NCBI GenBank assembly: GCA_030424595.1
Contig: JAUHWG010000020.1
Span: 124,001-188,000 of the forward strand
Direction of reading: 5' to 3'
DNA: 64,000 nucleotides
Source: Polyangia bacterium
GTDB taxonomy: Bacteria > Myxococcota_A > Polyangia > Nannocystales > Nannocystaceae
A program made the translations under genes and the position numbers. Of this stretch, positions 36,053 to 45,155 are shown piece by piece. The notes beneath the pieces were generated by a model. It worked only from the letters and a program-made list of their open reading frames with translations. It ran no database searches and was not told the origin of the DNA. Position 1 is the stretch's first letter, and each line of letters begins with the position of its first letter.

Positions 36053-37401
36053 CGTCCGGCCCCCTGAGCCTGAGCCGTCGACCACGTCGTCGCCCACGCA
36101 GCGGCCTCGATCCCCTGGATCATCGAGTCCTCCATCGAGTTGTAGATCCAGGCGCCGTAGCGGCCGCAGGACCGGACGCCGACGCTCGCGAGCCAGCGGT
36201 GGAGGAGCGCGGTCGCCGGCCCGTGGTCGTCGTCGAACACGACGTAGGCATACTCGATCTCGCGGAGATCGGTGAAGGCGATATCGCCGCGCTCCGCCAG
36301 AGCGCCGACCTCCACCAGCCCCTCGGCGATCGCCGCCAGGTCGACCGGGCCCGCGCGATCGCTGAGCTCGACGTAGAGCGAGGAGGCGCCGCGGGGCGCC
36401 ATGCTGGCGACCGCGTTGGAGTAGACGCCGACGCGGAAGAAGGGCAGCGCCGGGCTCGGCACGTAGACCCAGTGGTAGTCCGCGGGCGCCGGGCGCTTGC
36501 TGGCGAGGTCGAGGTAGCGCCAGCCGATCCACCTCAGGGCCGCCGCCGCCTCGCGCACCTCCGCCGGCACGTCGGCGATCCGAGCGACAAGCTCCGGCAG
36601 GGGCAGGGTCGAGATGAGCGCGCTGTAGGGCTGCCAGTCGGCCTGTCCCGAGAGCTTGACCCGACGACCGCGGACGTCGACCTCCTCAGCCGCGCACCCG
36701 CGGCGGATCGTCCCGGGAGCGCGGGCCTCGATCGCCGCGGAGAGCCCCCGCGGCAGGGCATCGATCCCGCCGGCCCGGGGATAGAGGAAGCGGGCGTTGT
36801 AGCCGAGCCCCTCCTGCGGCAGGCCGAGCGCCCCGCCGACGACCTGGGAGACGGACGGCGTCGGCACGTAGCGATCGACCCAGCTCGCGTCCAGGCGATC
36901 AAAGGCGGCGCCCCAGAGCTTGCGGTTGTAGGGGACGAAGAAGTGACGGGCGATTCCGCGACCGAAGCGGGCCTCCGCGAACTCCGCGAAGGTCCGCGGC
37001 GACCCCTGAGCGCCGACAGCCGCGGCCTCGCGGGCGGCGATGAATTCGACGAGGCACTCGCGGACGACCTCGAGGGGCAGACCGTGGAGGTTGGCCTGAA
37101 AGGGGTACGGCACCCGGGCGCCGTGGGCGAAGATCGAGGTCCGCCGCTCGACCTCCACCCAGGCGTCGGCCGGGCTGATGTCGGCGAGCAGGCGCCGGGT
37201 CCGGGGGTCGCGGAGGTGGAGCCAATGTCCGGTGACGTCGAAGGTGTGCCCCTGGCGGCGACGACTGCGGGCGTGGCCGCCGACGATCGACTCGCGCTCC
37301 GCGAGGAGGCAGGGCGTGCGCAGGTGGTAGGCGGCGGCGAGACCCGTGAGGCCAGCGCCCAAGACCACCACCGGAGGCGGCGAGGCGGACATGCGGAGCA
37401 T
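36049..37401 (-). CDS. FAD-dependent amine oxidase/UDP-galactopyranose mutase-like protein
   Basis: The start at 37401 (MLRMSASPPP) has GAGGAG about 10 bases upstream. PPVVVLGAGLTGLAAAYHLR is the Rossmann FAD motif, followed by the second FAD block around IVGGHARSRRRQGHTFDVTGHW. Conserved features of the protoporphyrinogen-oxidase/UGM group include FFVPYNRKLWGAAFDRLDASW and YPRAGGIDALPRGLSAAIE, and SCGRYGAWIYNSMEDSMIQG near the C-terminus is the final FAD-contacting block. It probably modifies a nucleotide sugar or polyprenyl-linked sugar for the two genes that follow in the operon. About 450 residues; substrate unknown. Confidence 0.85.
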
Positions 37402-37538
37402 TTGTAGCAGCTCCTCGCGAGCCTCGGCAGCCGCCATGCCGCGGCTCTGACGCGCCGACGCTTCGCCGATGAAAGACTCACACAAGGCCGAGACGGGCGG
37501 TAGACAAGGAGATCTCCACCCTGCACACTGCGGACACC

Positions 37539-38501
37539 ATGGAGCTCCGAAACCTCGGGACGTTTCGCCTGGTCCGGCCGCTCAAGGCTCGCAGCACCAC
37601 CCATCGGATGGTGCTCGCCCGGCATGCTGACGACCCTGACGACCTCGCCCCCGCCTACCTCGTCAAGATCCTCCTCCCCGGCCAGGGCGACGAGTACAAG
37701 CTCCTGAGGGCCAACTTCGACCACGAGATCGAGCTCCTCAAGCGCCTCAACCACCCGTCGATCCCCAGCGCCCACGGCGAGGGCGAGCAGGACGGGGCGC
37801 GCTACGTGATCATGGACTACATCGACGGCGTCGACCTGGCCGAGCTCCTCGGCCACTACGCCGAGCCGCGGGCGCTCAGCAAGGAGACCGCGGTCTACAT
37901 CATGGGCCAGCTCGCGGACGCCCTCGACTACGTCCACAGCTTCGCCGACGTCGACCCCGAGACCGAGAGGTCGACCCCGCTCAACATCCTCCACCGCGAC
38001 ATCGCCCCGAGCAACGTCCTCCTCTCGCGGACCGGCAACGTTCTCCTCACCGACTTCAACACCGCCTACAGCACCCTCCTCGCCCCCGAGCACGACACCG
38101 TCCACGTCGGCACCCGGGCCTACATGGCCCCAGAGCGGATCGTCGCCGCGGCGCCGGCGACCGAGAAGACCGACCTCTTCGCGATGGCCGTCGTCCTCTG
38201 GGAGATCCTCAAGGGTCAGCGCTGCTTCAAGGCCGAGGACGACCTCCGGACCATCGACGCGATCGTCCGCTTCGAGATCTCGCACCCGACCAAGCGGGTC
38301 TCCGGGCTCTCGCCCAAGCTCAGCGAGATCGTCCGTCGCAACCTCGACCGCGATCCCGGCCGCCGCTACACCGGCGCCCGGCAGATGCTCCAGCGCCTCG
38401 CCCAGGCCCCTGAGGCCGCCGCCGCCGAGCGCTCGCGGAGCCACCTCGCCGACCTCGTCGCTCAGGCCGCCGACAACCGGGCCGCCGCCTGGGAGCGCTG
38501 A
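37539..38501 (+). CDS. Serine/threonine protein kinase-like protein with altered motifs
   Basis: Hanks-type kinase fold (320 aa), no membrane segment. The ATP-binding Lys is in YLVKILLPG and the alphaC Glu in FDHEIELLKRL. The catalytic loop is LHRDIAPSNVLL, in which the usual Lys two after HRD is Ala. The metal-binding DFG is replaced by DFN (LLTDFNTAYS), and YMAPERIV is the APE motif. The glycine-rich loop is poor (LGTFRLVRPLKARSTT). It may be a weak kinase or a pseudokinase. The C-terminal 30 residues are charged helix. It is 12 bases upstream of a membrane protein gene, so the two may be co-expressed. Confidence 0.88.
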   Translation: MELRNLGTFRLVRPLKARSTTHRMVLARHADDPDDLAPAYLVKILLPGQGDEYKLLRANFDHEIELLKRLNHPSIPSAHGEGEQDGARYVIMDYIDGVDLAELLGHYAEPRALSKETAVYIMGQLADALDYVHSFADVDPETERSTPLNILHRDIAPSNVLLSRTGNVLLTDFNTAYSTLLAPEHDTVHVGTRAYMAPERIVAAAPATEKTDLFAMAVVLWEILKGQRCFKAEDDLRTIDAIVRFEISHPTKRVSGLSPKLSEIVRRNLDRDPGRRYTGARQMLQRLAQAPEAAAAERSRSHLADLVAQAADNRAAAWER

Positions 38502-38512
38502 GTTCGTCGACG

Positions 38513-40060
38513 ATGGGCGGCGGTGACGAGCGAAGGCTCGGTGTTCGTGCGCTCCTCCGCCGCGATCACCGGCGCCTGCTGCCGGCCCTGCTCGCGGTCT
38601 TCGTCACCTACGCCTATTTTGTCGGGCCGCCGGCCTGGAACCAAAACTCGCGCTTCGCCCTGACCCGCGCCCTCGTCGAGTCCGGCAGCGCGGCGATCGA
38701 TCCCTACCACCACACCACCGGCGACAAGAGCCGCCGCGACGGCCGCTTTTACAGCGACAAGGCCCCGGGCGCCTCGCTCCTCGCCCTGCCGATCTACGCC
38801 GGGATCTACGGGGTGACGCGGGCCCTCGGCGCTGAGCTCCCCCTCGCCGAGGTCGTGCCGATCACCGCCCCGCTCGCGGGCGCCGGTGACGAGGCCGAGA
38901 GCGCCGAGCAGAGGGCCCGCCCCGCCGATGGCGAGCCCGCGCAGGAGCGCGGCGTGCCCGGCGAGGGCGAGCGCCTGCGCTACAACCAAGCCTACCGGCT
39001 CGCGCTCTACCTCTGCCGCCTCCTCTCGACCTCGCTGCTGGCGGTAGCGGGCGTCGCCGCGCTCTACCTGCTCGCCCTGCGCAGGCTCGCGGGGGATCGC
39101 GGGCGGGCCCTCGCCCTCGCCCTGATCTACGGCCTCGCGACCCCAGCGCTCGTCTACAGCACGGCGCTCTACGGCCATCAGCTCGCCGCCGACCTTCTCC
39201 TGCTGGCCCTCGCCGCGATCGTCTACGCCCGCGCTCCGCGACACTACCTAGCCGCAGGGACATGTCTCGGCTGGGCCGTGCTCTGCGAGTACACCGCCGC
39301 CGTCCCGGTGCTCCTCCTCGTCGCCCTCGCCCTCGCCCTCGGCGGGCGCAGGGGCGGGCTGTGGACGATCGCCGGCGGCCTCCCCTGGGCGGGCGTGCTC
39401 GGCCTCTACCACCAGGCGGCCTTCGGCTCGCCGCTCAAGACCGGCTACGACTTCGTCTACCTCGAGGAGTTCGCCGAGGGCATGGAGGTCCGCTACGGCA
39501 TCGGCGCGCCCGATCCCTCCGTGCTCTACACCCTGCTCTTCTCGAGCTACCGCGGCCTCTTCTACCTCGCGCCGGTGCTCATCCTCGCCGCCTGGGGCCT
39601 GGTCCGCGACGCCCTCAGCCGCGGCCTCGCGGGCCGAGATCGGGGCATCGCGGCGGTCTCGCTCCTCATCTGCCTCTACTTCCTCCTGCTCAACGCTGGC
39701 TACTACATGTGGGATGGGGGGGCTGCCTTTGGCCCCCGACACTGCGTGCCGATGCTCCCCTTCCTCTGCCTCGGCCTCGCCCCGGCCCTGCGCGAGGTCC
39801 CGCGCCTGGTCGCCCTCCTCGCCCTGATCTCGGCGGCGCAGATGACCCTCGGGGCAGCCGGCGCGCCCGAGGCCCCGCAGCACGGCAACCCGCTTTGGGA
39901 GCACGCCTGGCCCCGACTTCGCGACGCTGCCGCCGGCTCCTACACCGGCGCCACCAACCTCGGCCTCCTCCTCGGCCTGCCCGGGGCGCTCAGCCTCCTG
40001 CCGCTCCTCGCCCTCTGGCTGGGCGTCGGCCGTGACCTCCGCGACAGCGAGCGCGGCTAG
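38513..40060 (+). CDS. Polytopic membrane protein, possible lipid-linked glycosyltransferase
   Basis: A 515-residue membrane protein with roughly 10-11 hydrophobic segments. The first segment is followed by a periplasmic loop containing NSRFALTRALVESGSAAIDPY and YSDKAPGASLLALPIY. That motif pattern, with acidic/basic residues after helix 1, is seen in PMT/GT-C-like mannosyltransferases and related uncharacterised families. A later loop holds YLEEFAEGMEVRYGIGAPD and the ninth segment YYMWDGGAAFGPRHCVPMLP. Membrane topology is clear, but the activity is inferred only from resemblance. Possible operon with the kinase-like gene. Confidence 0.8.
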   Translation: MGGGDERRLGVRALLRRDHRRLLPALLAVFVTYAYFVGPPAWNQNSRFALTRALVESGSAAIDPYHHTTGDKSRRDGRFYSDKAPGASLLALPIYAGIYGVTRALGAELPLAEVVPITAPLAGAGDEAESAEQRARPADGEPAQERGVPGEGERLRYNQAYRLALYLCRLLSTSLLAVAGVAALYLLALRRLAGDRGRALALALIYGLATPALVYSTALYGHQLAADLLLLALAAIVYARAPRHYLAAGTCLGWAVLCEYTAAVPVLLLVALALALGGRRGGLWTIAGGLPWAGVLGLYHQAAFGSPLKTGYDFVYLEEFAEGMEVRYGIGAPDPSVLYTLLFSSYRGLFYLAPVLILAAWGLVRDALSRGLAGRDRGIAAVSLLICLYFLLLNAGYYMWDGGAAFGPRHCVPMLPFLCLGLAPALREVPRLVALLALISAAQMTLGAAGAPEAPQHGNPLWEHAWPRLRDAAAGSYTGATNLGLLLGLPGALSLLPLLALWLGVGRDLRDSERG

Positions 40061-40129
40061 CCGTCGACCCCCCCGCGCGAGACCACACCGGACCTTCACC
40101 ACAGCCTCCTGCGGCCCTGAGCGCTGAGA

Positions 40130-40942
40130 CTACCGGAGGTCGATCGTCCGGTCGATCGCCCGGTCGATCGTCAGGTCGATCGTCAGGTCGATCGTCAGGT
40201 CGACTCGCCTCGAAGGACCTGGCTCAACGGTCAGCTCCGAGATCGACGCCCGCCCGTCATGACCCACCAGGAGCGCCGTCGAGGAGCGGGTCCCGTAGTC
40301 GGGCATCGCCACGAAGAGAGGCGCGAGCGCTCGCTCGACGGCGATCCCGACCCCCGTGTCCGGGAGCTCGGCGTCGGCGTAGCCCTGACGATCGCTGAGG
40401 AGCCTGAGCAGATCGTCGGTCGTCACCTCGCCGCGCGCGACCAGAGCTGCGAGCGCAGCCTTGCCGCGCTCGACCTTGGGCCAGGGCGTGTCGAGGCCAG
40501 CGTTGCTGATCCCGTGGATCCCCGGGGCGACCGCCGACGGGGGGGCCTCGGCGCGATTTGACCAGTAGAAGACGCCGCTTCGGTCGGCGACGACCAGGTT
40601 GAAGCCGCCGTAGAGGCCCCCTCTCTCCGCGAGTCCCTGGAGGTACGACATCGCGGATCCCCCACCCGCTCCCTCCAGAAAGTCCACCACCAGCTCCCCG
40701 CGGGACCTCACCCCAGACACCTCACCCGGCCTCCGGACGTTGGTCAGGGCCGCCCAGCGCCCGCTCCGGGTCAGGCCCATCCACGTGCCGCCGGCCTCGA
40801 GATCGCGCCCCGCGATCACCGACTCTCTGTCCGACCAGGTCGAGAGAGGAGCGGTCGGCCGCCCGTAGGCCTCATCACGGTTGGCCGCGACCACCAGGCG
40901 GTGCGCGGGAGCGACGTCGTAGGCGAAGAGCAGCGTGCACAT
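40130..40942 (-). CDS. NRDE/TANGO2-family protein with repeat-extended tail
   Basis: The start at 40942 gives MCTLLFAYDV with Cys2, the Ntn-hydrolase-like position of this family, then RLVVAANRDEAYGRPTAPLS with the eponymous NRDE. GTWMGLTRSGRWAALTNVR, ELVVDFLEGAG, YGGFNLVVADRSGVFYWSN and HGISNAGLDTPWPKVERGK are family blocks. About 270 residues. The final 20 or so residues (DLTIDLTIDLTIDRAIDRT) come from a 12-bp tandem repeat at the 3' end and are not part of the fold. Function of the family is unsettled (Golgi/heme trafficking proposals exist for eukaryotic TANGO2). Confidence 0.88.
   Translation of the reverse strand: MCTLLFAYDVAPAHRLVVAANRDEAYGRPTAPLSTWSDRESVIAGRDLEAGGTWMGLTRSGRWAALTNVRRPGEVSGVRSRGELVVDFLEGAGGGSAMSYLQGLAERGGLYGGFNLVVADRSGVFYWSNRAEAPPSAVAPGIHGISNAGLDTPWPKVERGKAALAALVARGEVTTDDLLRLLSDRQGYADAELPDTGVGIAVERALAPLFVAMPDYGTRSSTALLVGHDGRASISELTVEPGPSRRVDLTIDLTIDLTIDRAIDRTIDLR
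40136..40204. repeat. 12-bp tandem repeat at the 3' end of the NRDE gene
   Basis: About five and a half units of GGTCGATCGTCA with single-base variants, in frame with the gene, encoding (DLTI)n-type repeats up to the stop codon. Each unit contains the palindrome TCGA-TCG. Confidence 0.85.
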
Positions 40943-41089
40943 AGGCAGGTGACCACTAGCACAGCGCACGTCCGCCGCCGCGCTCACCTGGCCAGCCCGA
41001 CGTCGGCAGCGCCGTACCTCCGCATTGGCGGCCATAGGAGCGCCGAATCGACCCTTGCAGGCCCGCGCGCCGCCGACCAGGATCGATGG

Positions 41090-42385
41090 ATGATTCGGTG
41101 TGGCTTTCGATGGATCGGCGTGGGGGCACTTCTTCTCGGGGCCTGTGGGGATCCCGACGAGGAGACGGGCGAGAGCCTCGACCCGTCGACGATGACCTCG
41201 CCGACCACCTCGACCACGGCGCCGACCACCACAGACGGCAGCACCACCGACGACACGACCACTGGCACGACCGCGGACGACACCACCACCGACGCGCCGA
41301 CCACCGCCGAGACCACCGAGACCGGCGCCACCACCGATGACACGACCACCGGCGATCCAGCCTGCGGCGACGGTGTGGTCGACGACGGCGAGGAGTGCGA
41401 CGACGGCAACAGCGACGACAACGACGCCTGCACCAGCGCCTGCCTCAACGCGACCTGCGGCGACGGCTTCGTCAACGAGGGGATCGAGGCCTGCGACGAC
41501 GGCAATGACAGCGACGAGGACGACTGCCTCTCGACCTGCGAGGTCGCGACCTGCGGCGATGGCTTTGTCCAGGCCGGGGTCGAGACCTGCGACGACGCCA
41601 ACGACGTCGACACCGACGCGTGCCCGAGCACCTGCGAGGCCGCGACCTGCGGCGACGGCTTCGTCCAGGCCGACGTCGAGGAGTGCGACGACGGCAACGC
41701 CGTCTCGAGCGACGGCTGCGTCCTGAGCTGCGAATTTGCCACCAGCTGCAAGCAGATCAAGGCCGCCGATCCGGGCGCTGGAGACGGGCTCTACCTGGTC
41801 GACTTTGACGCCGAGGGGCCGATCGAGCCCCTCGAGGTCTACTGTGACATGACCACCGACGACGGCGGCTGGATGCTCCTCGGCAAGACCGTCAAGGCGG
41901 GCCTCACCGCCGAGGACAAGGCCGCCGTCTACATGGGCACCTGGGAGGACTACACCCAAAACGGCTACGGCTCCCCCGACCCCGAGTCGCGGGTCTACTG
42001 GATGCCCCTGGAGCGCTGGCACCAGTTCACCGACATGCACCTGCTCAACGTGTTCTTCCTCAAGGACAGCGCCGACGAGCTGCGGATGAACAACATGACG
42101 ATCAGCGACGGCGCCGGCAAGTACAAGATCAACTGGGCCACCCCCGTCATGGGCTACTCCGAGATCGTCACGCCGATCAAGGGCGCCAAGTTCACCACCC
42201 ACGACCAGGACAACGACGTATGGGCCAACAACTGCGCCAAGAACAACGTCGGCTTCAACGGCGGCTGGTGGTACACAAACTGCTATCAGCTCTCGATGCT
42301 CCACTCTAACGGCAATGTCTACTCGTGGAAGAGCAACATTACGGTGTCCGTGGAGTCGAACTATCTCTATATCCGCGAGAAGTAG
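41090..42385 (+). CDS. Fibrinogen-related-domain lipoprotein with DUF4215 repeats (431 aa)
   Basis: Start at 41090 (CAGGA upstream) yields a lipoprotein signal with lipobox LLGAC. A Thr/Asp-rich stalk (about residues 25-85) follows, then four DUF4215 units (CGDGxVxxGxEECDDGN). From about residue 215 a fibrinogen C-terminal-like domain begins: SCKQIKAADPGAGDGLYLVD, PIEPLEVYCDMTTDDGGWML and WANNCAKNNVGFNGGWWYTNC, the last being the usual WW/C block. Such domains bind sugars or acetyl groups in animals and are uncommon in bacteria. It is a surface protein, divergent from the NRDE gene. Confidence 0.85.
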   Translation: MIRCGFRWIGVGALLLGACGDPDEETGESLDPSTMTSPTTSTTAPTTTDGSTTDDTTTGTTADDTTTDAPTTAETTETGATTDDTTTGDPACGDGVVDDGEECDDGNSDDNDACTSACLNATCGDGFVNEGIEACDDGNDSDEDDCLSTCEVATCGDGFVQAGVETCDDANDVDTDACPSTCEAATCGDGFVQADVEECDDGNAVSSDGCVLSCEFATSCKQIKAADPGAGDGLYLVDFDAEGPIEPLEVYCDMTTDDGGWMLLGKTVKAGLTAEDKAAVYMGTWEDYTQNGYGSPDPESRVYWMPLERWHQFTDMHLLNVFFLKDSADELRMNNMTISDGAGKYKINWATPVMGYSEIVTPIKGAKFTTHDQDNDVWANNCAKNNVGFNGGWWYTNCYQLSMLHSNGNVYSWKSNITVSVESNYLYIREK

Positions 42386-42461
42386 GCGGCCGCGACGACG
42401 CGCCCGTGCAGCGAGCGCGATGATCCGCAGCCCGCGGTCCCTCTGATGACCCCAGCGCGCC

Positions 42462-42556
42462 CGAGTTCACCACCCACGACCAGGACGACGAGACCTGGCC
42501 CGACACCTGGCCCGACACCTGGCCCGACAACTGCGCCAAGAACAACGTCGGCTCCC
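42462..42556 (+). pseudogene. Duplicated fragment of the fibrinogen-domain gene
   Basis: The stretch matches 42189-42260 of the preceding gene: GTTCACCACCCACGACCAGG at the left and ACAACTGCGCCAAGAACAA at the right are identical. Between them a 12-bp unit (CTGGCCCGACAC) has expanded to about three copies. The rest of the gene is absent, so it is a broken partial copy lying between the fibrinogen-domain gene and the convergent MYXO-CTERM gene. Confidence 0.8.
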
Positions 42557-42563
42557 CAGGCCT

Positions 42564-43781
42564 TCACGCCCCCCGGCGGCGAAGGCCTAGCGCGAGAACC
42601 ACGAACCCGAGCCAGACGAGCGAACCCGGCGACCCCTGGCGGCAACCGCAGCCGACCTCATCGTTATCATCAGCGCCCCCGCTAGCCCCGTCGTCGTCCT
42701 CGCTCTCCTCGGCCTCCACGTCGATCTCGACCCATGACGAGGACCCCCCCGGACCGCCGCAGTCCGGCGAGAGCTTCGTATCCCCGGTGAGGGGAGGGGG
42801 CGGCGGAAAGTTCTCAGGATCGAGCGGGGCGCATGTCTCCGGCGACCAGTCGTCGGAGCAGATCTGACTCTCAGGACATGTGATGTCGTCGAGCGCCAGC
42901 GCGTGCGGACCGAGGGACGCGGCCTCCGCGGGGCTTAGGCAGGCCGCCGCCGAGGTGACGACCTCACCGGTCCCGAGGTGGATCGCCTCCAGAGTGGCAC
43001 AGGCGCCGCCCTTTCGCTGAAAGTAGAGCGCCCGCGCATCACGGCCTCCGGCCACCGGGACGTCATCGGCGTAGAGCTGGTACCAAACCTGCTTCTCGAC
43101 CGAAGCTGGCAGCGCTTGCGCGGGGCCCGAGCCGTAGAAGCGCGTCTCCTCGTAGAGGTGCGCACAGCCCCCCTCTTCCTCCCAGTAGACGCCCCCGACG
43201 CAGTCGCCATCCTGGTAGAGCGGGACGATCCCCGGACAGCACGTGATCCCAGCGAAGGATCTGTCCATCGGCCTCGTGCGCAGCTCGACCAGCGGCGGCG
43301 GCAGAGCGGGGAGCGGGGACGATGCGTCTCCCGCGACTGTGAAAGGAAGCTCGACCTCGAGGAGCTCCGGCCCGCAAGGACCCTCCCCAAACCCGCTCTC
43401 GCCGTTCGTCGGTCCGAGCGCGGCGTTGTCGACGACGATACGCGCGATCCCTTCGGCCCCGGACGGGAGCGGCTCCTGAGGTCGCCAGACGAGCGTATCG
43501 CCGCCCAGCCAGGTGAACGCGCCGCCCACCTCAACCCCGTCGAGCGACACTGCGAGCTCGACATGCGGCGCGATCGAGTCGACGCAGAGCGAGCCCCCCG
43601 TATCGACGTCGAAGACGAGCGCGCTCATCCCTGGGGGCGGCGAAGGTGTCTTGAGGAACACCGCCGACCAGCGCGCGCTGAAGGTGCAGCTCCCCCACGA
43701 GCACGCCGATGCTGGGGCCGCGACGAGAACGCTAGCGCCGACGAGCGCGACAAGGAGAGCGATGTTCACCGACAAGCGCAT
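42564..43781 (-). CDS. Secreted protein with MYXO-CTERM-like tail (405 aa)
   Basis: Start at 43781 (MRLSVNIALLVALVG) with a signal peptide ending ASACSWGSC. The mature part has an N-terminal beta domain (about residues 30-160), a Cys-containing middle (ITCCPGIVPLYQDGDCVGG, GCAHLYEETRFYGSG) and an acidic linker. The C-terminus is EVGCGCRQGSPGSLV, then a hydrophobic span and RRRGA. A Gly-Cys pair, a hydrophobic helix and an Arg cluster make up the MYXO-CTERM pattern that directs cell-surface anchoring in myxobacteria. Function of the main body is unknown. Confidence 0.85.
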   Translation of the reverse strand: MRLSVNIALLVALVGASVLVAAPASACSWGSCTFSARWSAVFLKTPSPPPGMSALVFDVDTGGSLCVDSIAPHVELAVSLDGVEVGGAFTWLGGDTLVWRPQEPLPSGAEGIARIVVDNAALGPTNGESGFGEGPCGPELLEVELPFTVAGDASSPLPALPPPLVELRTRPMDRSFAGITCCPGIVPLYQDGDCVGGVYWEEEGGCAHLYEETRFYGSGPAQALPASVEKQVWYQLYADDVPVAGGRDARALYFQRKGGACATLEAIHLGTGEVVTSAAACLSPAEAASLGPHALALDDITCPESQICSDDWSPETCAPLDPENFPPPPPLTGDTKLSPDCGGPGGSSSWVEIDVEAEESEDDDGASGGADDNDEVGCGCRQGSPGSLVWLGFVVLALGLRRRGA

Positions 43782-44057
43782 GGCCCTGAGTCTACCTGCT
43801 CGTGGGGACGCAGTGGCGCAGCGCTCCTCCTGTGTCGTCGACGAGGTCGAGCACACCCGTCTGTCGTCGGCCCGGCGAAGGGCCCGATCCCATCCTGGGA
43901 TGACGGCTCACCGTGCGGACCCTTCACACCGTCGCGGCGGCTCCTCGCGCCGACGGTCGCCGGAGGCTCGGGAGCGCACACCCAAAGCGCTCACTCCCGA
44001 CCTCAACGCCGCGATCCGCCGATTGACCCATGCGGCGGTACCCGTACACTCGTGTCG

Positions 44058-45140
44058 ATGGACGCGCTCGACACCTTCTTTGAAACGTGCGCCGAGATGC
44101 TCTACATCGCCGAGCGCGACGGGACGATCCGTCGCCGCAGCGCCGCCTTCGCGGAGCTCTTCGGCGGAGAGCTGGGCAGCCTCGTCGAGCTCGCTCAGGA
44201 GGACCACCGCGCCAGCCTCACCGACTTCCTGGGGCGACTCGAGCCGAGCGGTGAGGGCGGAGAGCTGACGTTTCCCGCGGCGAAGGACGGTCTGACGCTC
44301 CGCTGCCGAGCCCGCCGCGCGGCGGACGGTTCTCTCCACGGGGCGATCCACCCTGCGCCCGCGGACGAAGCCCTGGGGCGGATCGAGCGTCGCCTCCTCC
44401 ACGCGATCATGGAGCACCTCGAGATCGCGCTGTGGGCGATCGACACCGAAGGGCTCTTCGTCTATCACGACGGCCGAGCGCTCGCGACTGTCGGCCTCAC
44501 CCGCAATCAGTTCCTCGGCCTCAACATCTTCGACCTCTACCCGGACGGCTCTACCGCGGAGATCCGCGCGGCGCTCGCCGGCGAGCGGAGCCACAGCACG
44601 TCGGTGCAGCACGATATCCTCTGGGAGAACTGGTACATCCCGCTCGCGGGCCCAGACGATGGGGTCGACTTCGTCGCCGGGATCACGCTGGATATCTCGG
44701 ACAAGATCAAGCGGGAGAGCGAGCTCACCCGCCAGCTCGAGACCATCAAGGAGCAGCAGAAGGCGATCCAGGAGCTCTCCACGCCGATCATCGAGGTCTG
44801 GGACAAGGTCCTCACAGCTCCGCTCATCGGCTTCATCAACAGCCAGCGCGCCGACAGCCTCATGGAGCGACTCCTCCACGAGGTGACGCGCACGGGGGCC
44901 CGCTTCGCGATCATCGATCTCACCGGAGTCGACGCGATCGACACCGCGACGGCGAGCCACCTGCTCCGCCTGCTGATGAGCATCCGCCTCCTCGGCGCTG
45001 AGGGGATCATCACCGGGATAAGCTCGCACGTCGCCCAGACGATGGTCGGCCTCGGCGTCGAGCTAGCCTCGATCACGACCCGCGCGAACCTCCGCGAGGG
45101 GCTGCGCTTTTGCATGGGGAAGATGCGCGAGCAGGACTGA
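44058..45140 (+). CDS. PAS-STAS regulator, RsbR-like (360 aa)
   Basis: Two sensor segments (about residues 1-95, and a PAS domain at 105-220 with ALWAIDTEGLFVYHDGRAL and LGLNIFDLYPDG) lead through a helical linker (DKIKRESELTRQLETIKEQQ) into a STAS domain at about 240-355. The STAS core has IIEVWDKVLTAPLIGFINS, FAIIDLTGVDAIDTATASHL and GAEGIITGISSHVAQTMVGLG. Conserved Thr residues in DLTGVDAIDT occupy the places phosphorylated in RsbR/RsbS proteins of stressosomes. No RsbS, RsbT or sigma gene is adjacent. The start at 44058 (MDALDTFFE) follows CACTCGTGTCG; the longer upstream frame is antisense to the neighbour. Confidence 0.9.
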   Translation: MDALDTFFETCAEMLYIAERDGTIRRRSAAFAELFGGELGSLVELAQEDHRASLTDFLGRLEPSGEGGELTFPAAKDGLTLRCRARRAADGSLHGAIHPAPADEALGRIERRLLHAIMEHLEIALWAIDTEGLFVYHDGRALATVGLTRNQFLGLNIFDLYPDGSTAEIRAALAGERSHSTSVQHDILWENWYIPLAGPDDGVDFVAGITLDISDKIKRESELTRQLETIKEQQKAIQELSTPIIEVWDKVLTAPLIGFINSQRADSLMERLLHEVTRTGARFAIIDLTGVDAIDTATASHLLRLLMSIRLLGAEGIITGISSHVAQTMVGLGVELASITTRANLREGLRFCMGKMREQD

Positions 45141-45155
45141 GCGCCGCCGGGCGTG

